The notes under the pieces are model-generated. The model worked only from the letters and a program-made list of their open reading frames with translations. It was not told where the DNA came from and searched no databases. Source: Comamonas sp. (GTDB taxonomy: Bacteria; Pseudomonadota; Gammaproteobacteria; Burkholderiales; Burkholderiaceae_C). Taken from it: a DNA stretch of 64,000 nt. The stretch lies in the NCBI GenBank assembly GCA_021166775.1, contig JAJPEQ010000013.1, positions 1-64,000 on the forward strand, in the 5' to 3' direction. The first letter of the stretch is position 1, and every line of letters starts with the position of its first letter. Position numbers and translations under genes: made by a program. This document shows, piece after piece, positions 11,139 to 21,040 of the stretch.

Positions 11139-11346
11139 AGCAGGCGGCAATTGTAGGTGGGAGTTCGCAGCAGGGTGATTGGCGTTATCGGCGCAGGCCG
11201 GTCAGGCTTATCCGAAAACGGCAGCGGGAGGCGGCCATGCGTGCATCAATGGATCGGGCAGGGTCGGGCGGGCGCGCCGGCATGACGCAAGCGGGCGCCT
11301 GCGGGGCACGCCGGCTGCAGGGCGATTGCGGGGATGGTGGGCGCTC

Positions 11347-11676
11347 TCAGCGCTCGAGGTACTTGAGCTTGTCCCTCACGCCGTTCCATTCGTCGGCGTC
11401 GGGGAAGGCTTCGTGGCGTTTGGCGAGCGTCTTCCAGCCGGGGGCGTGGGTGAGTTCGGCGTTCAGGGCAATGAAATGCTGTTCATCGGCGGGCACGTCT
11501 TCTTCGGCGAAGATGGCATTAGCCGGGCACTCGGGCACGCAGACCGCGCAATCGATGCATTCATCCGGGTTGATCACCAGCATGTTGGGCCCTTCGACGA
11601 AGCAGTCGACGGGGCAGACATCCACACAGTCGGTGTATTTGCACTTGATGCAATTGTCGGAAACGACGTGGGTCAT
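11347..11676 (-). CDS. fdxA: 7Fe ferredoxin FdxA
   Basis: 109-residue soluble ferredoxin with one 3Fe-4S and one 4Fe-4S cluster. The first 50 residues carry the cluster cysteines in [18 protein letters not shown] and [12 protein letters not shown]. The tail from about residue 55 (acidic, with [17 protein letters not shown]) is typical of the AvFdI-like family. Low-potential electron carrier; the partner is not evident from the neighbours. It lies downstream of hemY in the same direction with a 109-bp gap, so it probably has its own promoter. Confidence 0.96.
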   Translation of the reverse strand: MTHVVSDNCIKCKYTDCVDVCPVDCFVEGPNMLVINPDECIDCAVCVPECPANAIFAEEDVPADEQHFIALNAELTHAPGWKTLAKRHEAFPDADEWNGVRDKLKYLER

Positions 11677-11785
11677 GGCAGTACCAGCTACGAAAAACGA
11701 ATCAACCGGCTTATTTTAGGTGGCCCCCCGCGCGCATCGTGGCGCAGGCCATTTCAGCGCAATGGACAAAAGGGGCAATGCGGAT

Positions 11786-13048
11786 TCACCCCTGCGCCGC
11801 GCGCTTCCACGCGGCGCTCGCGGCCTCCTTGTCGCCGCGTTGTTCCGCAAGCTCGGCCAGGTGGAACCAGGCGCGGGCACGCAGCGTGGGCTCGGTCAGG
11901 CCCTGGCGGGCTTCGGCAAACGACTGCTCCGCCTTGCCCCACAGGGACAGGCGCATGCAGGCCACGCCCGCGAGGTAGTGCAGGCAGGGGTCACGCGGGT
12001 GCAGGCGTTGCTGCGCCTCGATCAGCCCAAGCCAGTGGTGATCCTGCTCGCCCAGGGTGGCTTCCAGCGCCAGGACCAGCTTGCGCGTCTGATGGCTCTG
12101 GAGTTCGCCGTACTGCTCCCACACGGGTTGCAGCCACAGCCGCGCCTGGTTGCTTGCGCCGCCCAGCTCGATCTGGTGGCTGGCCGCGCGGATGGCGACG
12201 TCGGGCATCCTGCGCTCGGCGGTTTCCAAGGCCTGCCAGGCAGCGCCCAGCTGGGCATCGTCGCGCGCTTCGTCCAGCAGCGCGATGGCGAGCGTGCGCA
12301 CCAGGGTGGTGGCGACCTCGGGTGAGAACGCGCGGTGTTTGGCCAGCAGGCGCGTGGTCTCCAGCGCGTCGCGCGTGCGTCCGGCCAGGCGCGCCGCCTT
12401 CAGGCGCGTGCGCAGGGCCAGCGTGCGCCGGCTGGCGCCTTGCGGCAGCGCGGCCAGGCGTTCCAGCGCGGCCTCTGCATCGCGATCATCGAGCAGCCAG
12501 CGGGCCGAGCGCAGCTGCACGCCCTCGCGCAGTTCCTGGCCGCTGCTGTCCGGGTGTTCGCCCAGCGCCTCCAGTGCCAGCGCGAGGTGCTCGGAGCGGC
12601 CGCTGCGGTCCTGCAGCGCGTGCGAGCTTTCCGCCGCGGCCACGTGGGCGAGGGTGCGCAGTTGCTGGCGGTGGGCAATGGCGGCATCGGTAAGGGCCAG
12701 GGCTTCTTCCTGCGCGAGGGCCTTGAGGGCCGATTTGCGTGCCCGCACGAAGCGCCCGGCCAGCAGCTGGGCCATGGCGTCGAGCATGGCGCCATGCATG
12801 GCGCGCTCTTTTTGCTGCAGGCGCCAGCGCCGTGCCTGACGTGGCAGCGCGCGCAAGGTGGACAGGCCGCGCAGCGCCGCATAGAACAGCGTGGTGCCGA
12901 TGAATATCAGCATCAGCACCATGTTCAGCGAGAGATCGACGCGCCAAGGTGGCCAGAAGATGGTGACCGTGCCCTGGTTGTTGCCGGCAAAAAGGGCAAT
13001 GGCCACGGCGATGCCGAACAGAGCCAGGAACCAGAGGGCAGCGCGCAT
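11786..13048 (-). CDS. hemY: HemY, haem biosynthesis-associated protein
   Basis: 420 residues from ATG 13048; an in-frame TTG at 13066 overlapping the hemX stop is an alternative. Two N-terminal membrane spans (about 4-20 and 33-55) are followed by a long alpha-helical TPR-type region. This is the proteobacterial HemY family, tied to haem synthesis by genetics; its biochemical role is not settled, and it is unrelated to protoporphyrinogen oxidase HemY of Gram-positives. Last gene of hemC-hemD-hemX-hemY. Confidence 0.9.
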   Translation of the reverse strand: MRAALWFLALFGIAVAIALFAGNNQGTVTIFWPPWRVDLSLNMVLMLIFIGTTLFYAALRGLSTLRALPRQARRWRLQQKERAMHGAMLDAMAQLLAGRFVRARKSALKALAQEEALALTDAAIAHRQQLRTLAHVAAAESSHALQDRSGRSEHLALALEALGEHPDSSGQELREGVQLRSARWLLDDRDAEAALERLAALPQGASRRTLALRTRLKAARLAGRTRDALETTRLLAKHRAFSPEVATTLVRTLAIALLDEARDDAQLGAAWQALETAERRMPDVAIRAASHQIELGGASNQARLWLQPVWEQYGELQSHQTRKLVLALEATLGEQDHHWLGLIEAQQRLHPRDPCLHYLAGVACMRLSLWGKAEQSFAEARQGLTEPTLRARAWFHLAELAEQRGDKEAASAAWKRAAQG

Positions 13049-13062
13049 GAACGTGTAGCCCC

Positions 13063-14163
13063 TCAACGGCCGGCCGCGGCGGTGGCCAGCGCGGAGAGCG
13101 TGGCCGTGGGCTGAGGAATTTCGGTGGCGCGCATGTTGCTCTGCAGTTGCTGCAGCGCCGCCAGAAAATTCTGCGTGCGCCGCGCGTTGGCGTCGAAGTA
13201 TTTGGTGAAGCCGCGCTGCGCCGCGGCCAGCTCGGAGCGCGCCGTGTCCATGCGGCGCGCCAGGATGCTCAGGCGGGCATCGGCCAGTTGCAGCTTCAGG
13301 TTCTGGCGCAGGAAGTAGGCCTGATCGGGCGCCAGGAGCACGGCGTCTGGTCGGTCGATGCGACTGATGCGCACCAGGCCGAGAGCCTGGTCGCGCACTC
13401 CGTGCCAGACGGCGCGCAGCGCGGCCTGCCAGGCCGGTTCGCTCGCCGGGGTATCCGCGGACGCCGTGCGGGCCGCGGACGACGGCGGCCGCATGTCCGA
13501 GGGGTGCGCGACGGCGTTGGCCAGCGGCAGCTCGTCGATCTGGCGAGCCAAGTCATCGAGCCGACCCAGCAGACCGGCCGTGTCGGTGACGCTGGCACGC
13601 TCCAGCCTTTCGCTGTCCTGCTCCATGGCGCGCAGCACGGGCGCAAGCCGGGGCTGCGCGGCGCGCTCGATGCGCTGATGGGCGTTTTTTAGGGCCACCG
13701 TCAGGGGCTGCAGGCTGCCGGTGAGTTCGGCCTGCTGCTGGGCCAGGCGAATGCTCGCGTCCACATCGGCCACCAGACTTTCGTCACGGCTGCGCGAGAG
13801 GCTTTGGGTGAGCTCTTCGAGCTGGCTGCGTTGCAGCGCGACTTCGGCCACGCGTGACTCCATCACGCTCATGCGCGCGCTCGCATCGCGCGCCAGATCC
13901 TGTGCCTCGCGTGCCAGGGTGCGTGCCTCGGTGGCCTGTGTGCCCGAGTCGGCGCTCTGGCGCGCCAGCTGTTCCTGGATGTTGGACAGGCGCTGCCAGA
14001 GCATGGCCGAGGAGCCCAGCGCCGCCAGCGCGACGAAGGCGAGCACTCCAAGCAGCAGGTGATTGGCACCGCTGGTGACCACCGCGGGCGCCGTCGGCGC
14101 CGCGGGAGCCGGCGCCGGTGGCGCGGCCTCGCCGACGGTGGAAGAGAGGGGCTCAGTGCTCAT
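13063..14163 (-). CDS. hemX: HemX-like membrane protein
   Basis: 366 residues. A short Pro/Ala-rich cytoplasmic N-terminus, one membrane span at about 34-56 and a long coiled-coil periplasmic region match the HemX family. Databases often label such proteins uroporphyrinogen-III C-methyltransferase, but the SAM-binding methyltransferase motifs are not visible here, so that activity should not be assumed. It overlaps the hemD 3' end by 11 bases and abuts hemY, indicating one transcript. Confidence 0.9.
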   Translation of the reverse strand: MSTEPLSSTVGEAAPPAPAPAAPTAPAVVTSGANHLLLGVLAFVALAALGSSAMLWQRLSNIQEQLARQSADSGTQATEARTLAREAQDLARDASARMSVMESRVAEVALQRSQLEELTQSLSRSRDESLVADVDASIRLAQQQAELTGSLQPLTVALKNAHQRIERAAQPRLAPVLRAMEQDSERLERASVTDTAGLLGRLDDLARQIDELPLANAVAHPSDMRPPSSAARTASADTPASEPAWQAALRAVWHGVRDQALGLVRISRIDRPDAVLLAPDQAYFLRQNLKLQLADARLSILARRMDTARSELAAAQRGFTKYFDANARRTQNFLAALQQLQSNMRATEIPQPTATLSALATAAAGR

Positions 14164-14965
14164 GCAGCGATTTTATAGACGAGACCACGTCCGTCAGCGC
14201 GGGACGGGCGCTGTGTACCTGCCCGAAGCCCGCATCCCGCGCGGCCTGGGCGATGCGCGGGTGGGTGGCGAGCGCATGGGCGCCGGACCAATCGTGCCCG
14301 GGCAGCCAGGCCAGAAGGTGCCCGATGGCCTCCTTGCTGCTGAAAAGCCACAGAAAGGCTCCCCCCGAGGCCGCGCGCGCCAACCGGGCCTGCTGTTCAT
14401 CCAGGACAGGTGCGCCGCGCTCGTAGCTGGCCACGAAGTCGACCTGCGCGCCCGCGCTTCGCAACTGCGTGGCCAGCCAGTCGCGCCCTTGCCCGCCCGG
14501 GCGGGCAGGCTCGTCGGTACCGCGCACGATGAGCACGCGGTCGCCGGGGCGCACCTGGGACGCCACCTGATGCCAGAGGGCTTCGGAATCGAATTGCCCG
14601 GCGTCCGGGGCGGGACCGTCGATCACCGCCGAGGCGACGCCGCTCGCCTGCAGCGCGCGCACCGTCCCCGGTCCTGGCGCCCAGCATCTCGTTTTGATAG
14701 CTTCCAGCGGTTGACTGGCAAGCGTTTGAGCCTTATTTTCCTCAAAGAAGTGACGCGCGGCATTGCCGCTGACAAACATCACGGCGCGGTAGTCTGCGCA
14801 TTGCATTCGGGCGTGTTGCAGCGCGGCTTGCAGCGCCGGATGGCTCAGGGGCCGGATGGCGATGAGTGGCAGGGCCTGGGCCGGGATGCCCTGCTGTTCG
14901 AGCAGGCTTACCCAGCGCGCGGCGTCCTGCGCGGCCCGTGTCACCAGCACCCGTGGCAAGGCCAT
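14153..14965 (-). CDS. hemD: Uroporphyrinogen-III synthase HemD
   Basis: 270 residues from ATG 14965 (MALPRVLVTRA), two bases beyond the hemC stop. Cyclises hydroxymethylbilane to uroporphyrinogen III with inversion of ring D. The bilobed fold is suggested by the N-terminal VLVTR, the central MFVSGNAARHFF and APGPGTVRAL, and the C-terminal LFSSKEAIGHL and ALATHPRIAQAARDAGF motifs. Residues about 73-92 are encoded by a copy of a dispersed repeat on the opposite strand, making the loop before the PGPGT motif lineage-specific. HemD is highly variable, so the insertion may be tolerated. Confidence 0.93.
   Translation of the reverse strand: MALPRVLVTRAAQDAARWVSLLEQQGIPAQALPLIAIRPLSHPALQAALQHARMQCADYRAVMFVSGNAARHFFEENKAQTLASQPLEAIKTRCWAPGPGTVRALQASGVASAVIDGPAPDAGQFDSEALWHQVASQVRPGDRVLIVRGTDEPARPGGQGRDWLATQLRSAGAQVDFVASYERGAPVLDEQQARLARAASGGAFLWLFSSKEAIGHLLAWLPGHDWSGAHALATHPRIAQAARDAGFGQVHSARPALTDVVSSIKSLHEH
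14691..14749 (+). repeat. Dispersed repeat copy inside hemD
   Basis: Copy of the intergenic element defined at 49636. It has atagcttccagcgg, then ttgactggcaagcg and ttgagccttattttc. Unlike the other copies it lies inside a gene, antisense to hemD, and is read through in frame as about 20 residues (73-92) without a stop. Confidence 0.7.
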
Positions 14966-14966
14966 G

Positions 14967-15905
14967 TCAGGCCCCGGGCTCCGCCACGGCGCCGTGGGTC
15001 TGCAACTGGGCTGCCACGCGCAAGCCCAGCGCATCGGCCTCCTGCAGCGTCGTGACCGTGGCTTCGCCGGCCGCGCGCACCAGCGGCGAGCGCCCCGAGA
15101 GGTCGCCCCAGGCGGCGGCCAGGCGCAAGGTCTGGCCCTGCCACTGCCCGTGTGCGGCCAGCGGCATGGAGCAGCTGCCGCCCATGGCGCGGCTCACCGC
15201 GCGCTCGGCCGTCACCGTGAGCCAGGTGCTCTGGTCGGCCAGCGGCGCAAGCCCTTGCAGCAGGTCCTGCCGGTCGGCGCGCACCTCGATGGCCAGCGCG
15301 CCTTGTCCAGCGGCGGGCAGCATCTGCTCGGGCTCGAAGGTGCTGCGAATGCGCTCGCCCAGGCCCAGGCGCTTGAGGCCCGCGGCCGCGAGCACGATGG
15401 CCGCGTACTGGCCTTCGTCGAGCTTGCGCAGCCGGGTGTTGACGTTGCCGCGCAGCGGCTCGATGCGCAGGTCGGGGCGCAGCGCATGCAGCAGCACCTG
15501 CCGGCGCAGGCTGGAGGTGCCCACCACCGCGCCTTGCGGCAGATCTTCCAGCCGGGCGTGGTGGGGCGAGACGAAGGCGTCGCGCGGGTCTTCACGCTGC
15601 ATCACGCACGCGAGCGCAAAGCCCTCGGGCAGCACCATGGGCACGTCCTTGAGCGAGTGCACCGCGATGTCGGCGCGGCCCTCTTGCAGCGCCACTTCCA
15701 GCTCCTTGATGAACAGGCCCTTGCCGCCGACCTTGGACAGCGTGCGGTCCAGAATCTGATCGCCGCGCGTGGTCATGCCCAGCAGCTCGATGCGGTGGCC
15801 GCGCTCCTGAAGCAGGGCCTGGACATGTCTGGCCTGCCAGAGGGCGAGCTGGCTTTCGCGGGTGGCGATGACGAGGGGTCGTTGGGCGGGATGCTGTGCG
15901 GTCAT
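14967..15905 (-). CDS. hemC: Hydroxymethylbilane synthase HemC
   Basis: 312 residues, normal length. Polymerises four porphobilinogen units on a dipyrromethane cofactor. The cofactor cysteine is C245 in [10 protein letters not shown]; the catalytic aspartate is D87 in AVHSLKDVP; the basic substrate patch includes GTSSLRRQ. First gene of the haem block and divergent from ppc, with about 120 bases for both promoters. It feeds HemD, the next gene. hemA, which starts the pathway, is not in this window. Confidence 0.97.
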   Translation of the reverse strand: MTAQHPAQRPLVIATRESQLALWQARHVQALLQERGHRIELLGMTTRGDQILDRTLSKVGGKGLFIKELEVALQEGRADIAVHSLKDVPMVLPEGFALACVMQREDPRDAFVSPHHARLEDLPQGAVVGTSSLRRQVLLHALRPDLRIEPLRGNVNTRLRKLDEGQYAAIVLAAAGLKRLGLGERIRSTFEPEQMLPAAGQGALAIEVRADRQDLLQGLAPLADQSTWLTVTAERAVSRAMGGSCSMPLAAHGQWQGQTLRLAAAWGDLSGRSPLVRAAGEATVTTLQEADALGLRVAAQLQTHGAVAEPGA

Positions 15906-16024
15906 GACGCCATTGTGTCGCAGTGTGAAGGGCCCGCGCTGCTGTCACCCCAGAGACAGCCGTGGACTACACTGTGTGCATATTGCAATGCAGCATCTGC
16001 ATAACCCGCCCGCAACGTCAACCC

Positions 16025-18865
16025 ATGACCGCTTCTGCCGAACCCCGTCTTCGCACTTCTCCGACACGTCGCAACGACAAGGATGCACCGCTGATTCGTG
16101 ACATCCGCCTGCTGGGGCGGATTCTGGGGGATGTGATCCGGGAGCAGGAAGGCGCGCCCGCGTTCGAGCTGGTCGAGCAGATTCGCCAGCTCTCGGTGGC
16201 GTTTCGACGCAATGCCGACCCGCAGGCCGACCGCGCGCTCAAGCGTCTGCTCAAGTCGCTGACCGGGGACGAAACGGTAAAGGTGATCCGTGCGTTCACC
16301 TATTTCAGCCACCTGGCCAATCTGGCCGAGGATCGCCACCACATTCGCCGCCGTGAAATGCATGAGCGCAGCGGCAGCAGCCAGGAGGGCAGCATCGACG
16401 TGGCACTGGCGCGTCTGCGCTGGGCGGGCATTGCAGCGCAGACGGTGGCGCAAACCCTGGCCCAAAGCTACGTGGTTCCGGTGCTCACCGCCCACCCGAC
16501 CGAGGTGCAGCGCAAAAGCATTCTGGATTCCGAGCGCGAAATCGCTCAGCTGCTGGCCGCGCGCGAGGACATCCAGGCACGCGCCCAGCTGTACAACAGC
16601 GCCCGTGACATCCTCACGCCGCGTGAGCTCGCCGCCAACGAGGCGCGCTTGCGGGCCCGTGTGGCGCAGCTGTGGCAGACACGGCTGCTGCGCGTGTCGC
16701 GCCTGACGGTGGCCGACGAAATTGAAAACGCGCTCTCTTATTACGAGTCCACCTTCGTGGATGAGATCCCCAAGATCTACGCCGACCTGGAGCGCACGCT
16801 GGGCGCTGATGCGCCCGTGGCCAGCTTTCTGCGCATGGGGCAGTGGATTGGTGGCGACCGCGATGGCAACCCCAACGTGGGGGCGCAGACCTTGCGCCTG
16901 GCGCTGCGCCGCCAGGCACAGGTGGCGCTGCAGCATTATCTGGCCGAGGTGCACGCGCTGGGGCGCGAGCTCTCGCTTTCGGCGCGGCTGGTCCAGGTCT
17001 CGCCCGCGCTGCAGACACTGGCCGATGCATCGCCGGACCTGAGTGAGCATCGCAGCGATGAACCTTACCGCAAGGCGCTCAGCGGCATCTATGCACGCCT
17101 GGCCGCGACGTGTACCGTCCTGACCGGCGTGAATCCGGCGCTGGCCGCCGTGGCGCCACAGCCGCCCTATGCCGAAGCGGCCGAGTTTCTGGCGGATTTG
17201 TCGGTGATCGAGCAATCGCTGCAGGCGCACAAGGGCGCGGCGCAGGCGGCGGAGCGCCTGCATGCGCTGGTGCGTGCGGTCCAGGTGTTTGGTTTTCATC
17301 TGGCGACCGTCGATCTGCGACAAAGCTCGGACCAGCATGAACGCGTGCTCACCGAGCTGCTGGCCGTGGCCCGGCTGGAGGCCGATTACTCGCGGCTGGC
17401 CGAGCAGGAGCGCCAGGCCCTTTTGCTGCGCCTGCTGTGCGACGCGCGCCCGCTGCGCGTGGTGGGCGCACGCTACAGCGAGCACACACGCGGTGAACTC
17501 GCCATCTTCGAGGCGGCACGCGAGTTGCGTGAACGCTATGGGCACGAGGCGATTCGCCACTACATCATCAGCCACACCGAAACCGTGAGCGACCTGCTGG
17601 AGGTGCTGCTGCTGCAGAAGGAAACCGGCCTGATGCACGGCACACTGGATGAAGCGTGCCGCGCCGAGCTCATCGTCTCGCCGCTCTTTGAGACCATCGC
17701 CGATCTGCGCAACGCCGCGCCGATCATGCGCGCCTGGTATGCGCTCGCGGGCATCGTCCCCCTGGTGCGCGCCAGCGGGGGCGAGCAGGACATCATGCTC
17801 GGCTACAGCGACAGCAACAAGGACGGCGGCATCTTCACGAGCAACTGGGAGCTGTACCGGGCGGAGATCGCGCTGGTGGAGTTCTTCGACGAGCTCAATG
17901 CCGCCGCGCCCGGGCAGCCCATCCGCATGCGCATGTTCCACGGCCGCGGCGGTACCGTGGGGCGCGGCGGCGGGCCCAGCTACCAGGCCATCCTGGCGCA
18001 GCCGCCGGGCACGGTGCGCGGGCAGATCCGCCTGACCGAGCAGGGCGAGGTCATCGCCTCCAAGTACGCCAATCCCGAGATCGGCCGGCGCAATCTTGAA
18101 ACCCTCGTGGCGGCCACGCTCGAAGCCACCCTGCTGCAGCCCACCAAGCCGGCGACCCAGGCCTTCTTGCAGGCGGCGGCGCACCTGTCCGAGGCGAGCA
18201 TGGCGGCCTACCGCGCGCTGGTGTACGAGACGCCGGGCTTCACCGACTATTTCTTCAGCGCCACGCCGATCCGCGAGATTGCCGAACTCAACATCGGCTC
18301 GCGCCCGGCGTCGCGCAAGGCGGGTCAGCGCATCGAGGATCTGCGCGCCATTCCCTGGGGCTTCAGCTGGGGGCAGTGCCGCCTGACGCTGCCCGGCTGG
18401 TACGGCTTTGGTTCGGCGGTGCAGGCCTTCGTGACGATGCAGGGCAAGAGCGAAAAGGCCCAGTGGGCGCTGCTGCGCAAGATGGTGCGTCAATGGCCGT
18501 TCTTCAGCGCACTGCTGTCCAACATGGACATGGTGCTGGCCAAGAGCGACCTGGCGCTGGCCAAGCGCTACAGCGAACTCGTGACGGATACGCGTTTGCG
18601 CAAGCAGGTCTTTGCCGCGATCGAGCAGGAATGGCACCGCACCATGCAGGCGCTGGGGCAGATCACGGGAGACAAGGAGCGCCTGGCGCACAACAGCGCG
18701 CTGGCGCGCTCGATCAAGCACCGCTTCCCCTACATCGACCCGCTGCACCACCTGCAGGTCGAGCTGATCCGTCGCTGGCGCGCCGAACCAGGCGACGACC
18801 GGGTGCGCACCGGCATTCAGCTGTGCATCAACGGCATTGCGGCGGGGCTGCGCAATACAGGTTGA
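16025..18865 (+). CDS. ppc: Phosphoenolpyruvate carboxylase
   Basis: 946 residues, slightly longer than the 883-residue E. coli enzyme. Carboxylates PEP to oxaloacetate to refill the TCA cycle. Catalytic signatures: [11 protein letters not shown] (histidine base), [10 protein letters not shown], and the glycine loop [17 protein letters not shown]; the C-terminus ends in [11 protein letters not shown] as usual. The ATG at 16025 was preferred over an in-frame upstream start at 15962 because the family N-terminus begins near here. It stands alone; the opposite strand is open for over 1000 codons, but that is a codon-bias shadow. Confidence 0.97.
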   Translation: MTASAEPRLRTSPTRRNDKDAPLIRDIRLLGRILGDVIREQEGAPAFELVEQIRQLSVAFRRNADPQADRALKRLLKSLTGDETVKVIRAFTYFSHLANLAEDRHHIRRREMHERSGSSQEGSIDVALARLRWAGIAAQTVAQTLAQSYVVPVLTAHPTEVQRKSILDSEREIAQLLAAREDIQARAQLYNSARDILTPRELAANEARLRARVAQLWQTRLLRVSRLTVADEIENALSYYESTFVDEIPKIYADLERTLGADAPVASFLRMGQWIGGDRDGNPNVGAQTLRLALRRQAQVALQHYLAEVHALGRELSLSARLVQVSPALQTLADASPDLSEHRSDEPYRKALSGIYARLAATCTVLTGVNPALAAVAPQPPYAEAAEFLADLSVIEQSLQAHKGAAQAAERLHALVRAVQVFGFHLATVDLRQSSDQHERVLTELLAVARLEADYSRLAEQERQALLLRLLCDARPLRVVGARYSEHTRGELAIFEAARELRERYGHEAIRHYIISHTETVSDLLEVLLLQKETGLMHGTLDEACRAELIVSPLFETIADLRNAAPIMRAWYALAGIVPLVRASGGEQDIMLGYSDSNKDGGIFTSNWELYRAEIALVEFFDELNAAAPGQPIRMRMFHGRGGTVGRGGGPSYQAILAQPPGTVRGQIRLTEQGEVIASKYANPEIGRRNLETLVAATLEATLLQPTKPATQAFLQAAAHLSEASMAAYRALVYETPGFTDYFFSATPIREIAELNIGSRPASRKAGQRIEDLRAIPWGFSWGQCRLTLPGWYGFGSAVQAFVTMQGKSEKAQWALLRKMVRQWPFFSALLSNMDMVLAKSDLALAKRYSELVTDTRLRKQVFAAIEQEWHRTMQALGQITGDKERLAHNSALARSIKHRFPYIDPLHHLQVELIRRWRAEPGDDRVRTGIQLCINGIAAGLRNTG

Positions 18866-19009
18866 GCCGCATTCGACACCCTCGGTGTGCGCGGGGCTTG
18901 CCTGTACTGCGCTGCATGCGCCTGAATCGGTCCACGAAGCGGGGGACAGGCAGGCAAAGAGGCTGGTATTGGATCGATTGCCGATGGCGCGGCTTTTTAT
19001 CATCTGGCC

Positions 19010-19579
19010 ATGCCTTTCACCACCTGCCGCGCTCCCCTGGCTTGCTTGTTGCTGGCGGCTGCGGGGTGGCTGGCTGGCTGCGCCGCGCTGGACGCGCCCC
19101 GCGTGGACAGCTACCCCGTGACCGGTCAGAAAAAGGTGCATGCGATTCACCACTGGGACGTGATCGCGCAGGATGTCGCGACGCGCGTCGCCGAAAGGAT
19201 CGCTTCATGGCCTCAAGGCGAGCACCCCATCCATGTCTCGGCCGCTGAGCCATCGGAGTTCAACGAGGGGTTCGTCAAGCTGCTTCGCGTGCACCTGCTC
19301 GACCGTGGCGTGGCGCTGTCGGTGACACCGTCCGCCGTGGAACTGCGGGTGCAGACGCAGCTTGTCGACCCGGCCGGGCGCGGCGCCCGTGGCGATGCCG
19401 CCGGCGGCCCGACGCGCACCGAAGTGCTGGTCACGACCACGCTCACGAACGAGGATCTCTACCTGACTGGCACGGCGGACATGTACTACATCGAGCGTGC
19501 CGATGCGGCGCTGTACGTGCCGCCGCCGCCCCCGCCGCCGGCACCTGTGGTGAAGACCTGGAAAGTGGTGACGCCGTGA
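19010..19579 (+). CDS. Putative outer-membrane lipoprotein
   Basis: 189 residues with a lipoprotein signal peptide; the lipobox LAGC places the lipidated cysteine at C24. The mature part is a small alpha/beta domain with no family I recognise, followed by a PPPPPPPAP tail before the C-terminus. The next gene, a FlgO-like lipoprotein, begins in the overlap of its stop codon, so the two are co-translated. By that association and the facing flhDC genes it may be part of a flagellum-linked outer-membrane assembly; this is inference only. Confidence 0.7.
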   Translation: MPFTTCRAPLACLLLAAAGWLAGCAALDAPRVDSYPVTGQKKVHAIHHWDVIAQDVATRVAERIASWPQGEHPIHVSAAEPSEFNEGFVKLLRVHLLDRGVALSVTPSAVELRVQTQLVDPAGRGARGDAAGGPTRTEVLVTTTLTNEDLYLTGTADMYYIERADAALYVPPPPPPPAPVVKTWKVVTP

Positions 19580-20130
19580 TGCGCCGTGGTGTACTGGTCG
19601 CTGGTGCCGCCGCGCTGCTCTCGGCGTCGGGCTGCGCCTCGTACTACTACGGCGATGCCGCGGGTCCCGACACAGTGACGCCGCAGGCAACGGCCGCGCT
19701 GCTCAAGGCCAACCAACAGGCGGTGGACAAGCTGCTGGAGGCGGCACCGCTGGAGCCGGGCGCGCGGTTTCTGGTGGCCACGCTGGTCAACGTGGATCGA
19801 CTCGGCGCCTCCTCGCGTTTCGGCCGGATCTCTTCCGAGCAGATCGCGGGGCGGCTGGTGCAGCGCGGCGTGCCGGTTGTCGAGGTGCGGCTGCGTGACG
19901 CGCTTGTGCTGCAACCTGGCGAAGGCGAGCTGCTGCTGTCGCGCCAGTTGAGCGAAGTGAGCCGGACGCACCAGGCGAGCACAGCCTTGGTGGGCACCTA
20001 CGCGGCTTCCTCGCGGCAGGTGTATGTGAGTCTCAAGCTCGTGCGGCCGCAGGGCAATGTGGTGGTGGCTGCGCAGGACTACGTGGTGCCGATGACCGCG
20101 GAACTGCGCGGCATGCTGGCCGGGCATTGA
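19576..20130 (+). CDS. FlgO-like outer-membrane lipoprotein
   Basis: 184 residues (GTG 19576; ATG 19579 also possible). Lipoprotein signal with lipobox cysteine in SASGCAS. The body resembles the FlgO domain: an N-terminal helix (LLKANQQAVDKLLEA), then FLVATLVNVDRLGASSRFGRISSEQI and a repeating beta/alpha pattern ending in a DYVVPMTAELRGML tail. In Vibrio, FlgO is an outer-membrane protein that supports flagellar stability and motility. It converges on flhC 13 bases away, with a perfect hairpin over the stop codon. Confidence 0.75.
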   Translation: MMRRGVLVAGAAALLSASGCASYYYGDAAGPDTVTPQATAALLKANQQAVDKLLEAAPLEPGARFLVATLVNVDRLGASSRFGRISSEQIAGRLVQRGVPVVEVRLRDALVLQPGEGELLLSRQLSEVSRTHQASTALVGTYAASSRQVYVSLKLVRPQGNVVVAAQDYVVPMTAELRGMLAGH

Positions 20131-20139
20131 AGCCCGGCC
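20118..20139. terminator. Hairpin between FlgO-like gene and flhC
   Basis: Perfect 8-bp GC stem (GGCCGGGC 20118-20125 with GCCCGGCC 20132-20139), loop attgaa. The FlgO-like stop codon lies in the loop and flhC ends just beyond. No T-tract follows on either strand, so the terminator role is inferred from its convergent position. Confidence 0.5.
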
Positions 20140-20143
20140 GCGC

Positions 20144-20683
20144 TCAATGCAGTTTGAGTGCGGCTTTGGCCTTGCTCTTGCCGGCGCGCGCGGGCGGGTT
20201 GCACAGGCCGCAGGTGTAGTGCCGGTTCTCGTACAGCTCGGTGACGAACTGACCCTTGCATTTGCTGCATTGGGTGCGCGTGAGCATGCCCGCGTCGACG
20301 AATTTCACCAGCCGCCAGGCGCGGGTGAACGAGAGCAGCGGCTCGATCTCGGCGGCCTGCACTTGTTCGTTGTACAGACGGTAGGCCTTGGTCAGCAGTT
20401 CCACCGCGTCCAGATCCACACCCTTGGAGAGGTATTCGTAGATGTTCAGGAACAGCGAGCTGTGGATGTTTTCCTGCCAGGTGAGAAACCAGTCGGTGGA
20501 AAACGGCAGCTGTCCCTTGGAGGGAGAGCGTCCCGCCACTTCCTTGTACAGGCGGATCAGGCGCTCGTAGGAGAGCGTGGTCTCCGATTCCAGCACCTGC
20601 ATGCGCGCACCCATCTCGATGAGCATGGCGGCGCGTTCGATCTGCCGGGATTCATTCAGGACGCTTTTGACGGTGGCGGGCAT
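20144..20683 (-). CDS. flhC: Flagellar transcriptional activator FlhC
   Basis: 179 residues. With FlhD it forms the heteromeric master activator of class 2 flagellar promoters. The zinc site is intact: C139, C142, C158 and C161 (CSKCKG and CGLC). The N-terminal helix region with RAAMLIEMGARMQVLE and the TDWFLTWQENIHSSLF stretch are typical. It follows flhD by 27 bases on the same strand. The C-terminus is a short basic tail. Confidence 0.96.
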   Translation of the reverse strand: MPATVKSVLNESRQIERAAMLIEMGARMQVLESETTLSYERLIRLYKEVAGRSPSKGQLPFSTDWFLTWQENIHSSLFLNIYEYLSKGVDLDAVELLTKAYRLYNEQVQAAEIEPLLSFTRAWRLVKFVDAGMLTRTQCSKCKGQFVTELYENRHYTCGLCNPPARAGKSKAKAALKLH

Positions 20684-20710
20684 GGTGTGCTTCTCCCCGG
20701 GTTGCCTGTC

Positions 20711-21040
20711 TCAGATGACTTCGGCCACGCGGCTGGCCATCAGGATGTTGGCGTGCAGCGTGTTGGTGGCTTCGTTGCCGACCTTGTTGGGTGTGTTGTG
20801 GCTGGTGAGCAGGCTCCAGACCAGCTCATCGTCCACGCGGAAGCTGCACAGCAGCGTGTTGCGCGATGCCAGTTTGAGCACCTGGCCCGTGGACAGTGCG
20901 GCGAGAATATCGGCGGCCTCTTCGCCCAGCCCCAGGCGGAACACCGCTTCGGCCTTGTCCTGGCGGATCAGGTTCTGCGCCAGCATCAGGTAGGTCAGGT
21001 TGGCTTCGCGAATTTCGGCGAGCAACTGTTCGTTGGTCAT
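20711..21040 (-). CDS. flhD: Flagellar transcriptional activator FlhD
   Basis: 109 residues, the usual length. All-helical partner of FlhC; the family stretch EIREANLTYLMLAQNLIRQDK and the AEAVFRLGLGEEAADILAALS core are clear. The conserved cysteine that can disulfide-link the dimer is present in TLLCSF. First gene of flhDC; the 254-base space to the divergent hisC should hold its promoter, but I could not pick out a convincing one. No other flagellar or chemotaxis genes are in the window. Confidence 0.95.
   Translation of the reverse strand: MTNEQLLAEIREANLTYLMLAQNLIRQDKAEAVFRLGLGEEAADILAALSTGQVLKLASRNTLLCSFRVDDELVWSLLTSHNTPNKVGNEATNTLHANILMASRVAEVI

Noticed and set aside
15902-19153. A 1083-codon open frame antisense to ppc.
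   Set aside because: High GC and codon bias on the sense strand remove stops from this frame; the product is basic, low-complexity and His/Arg/Gln-rich, and ppc is certain.
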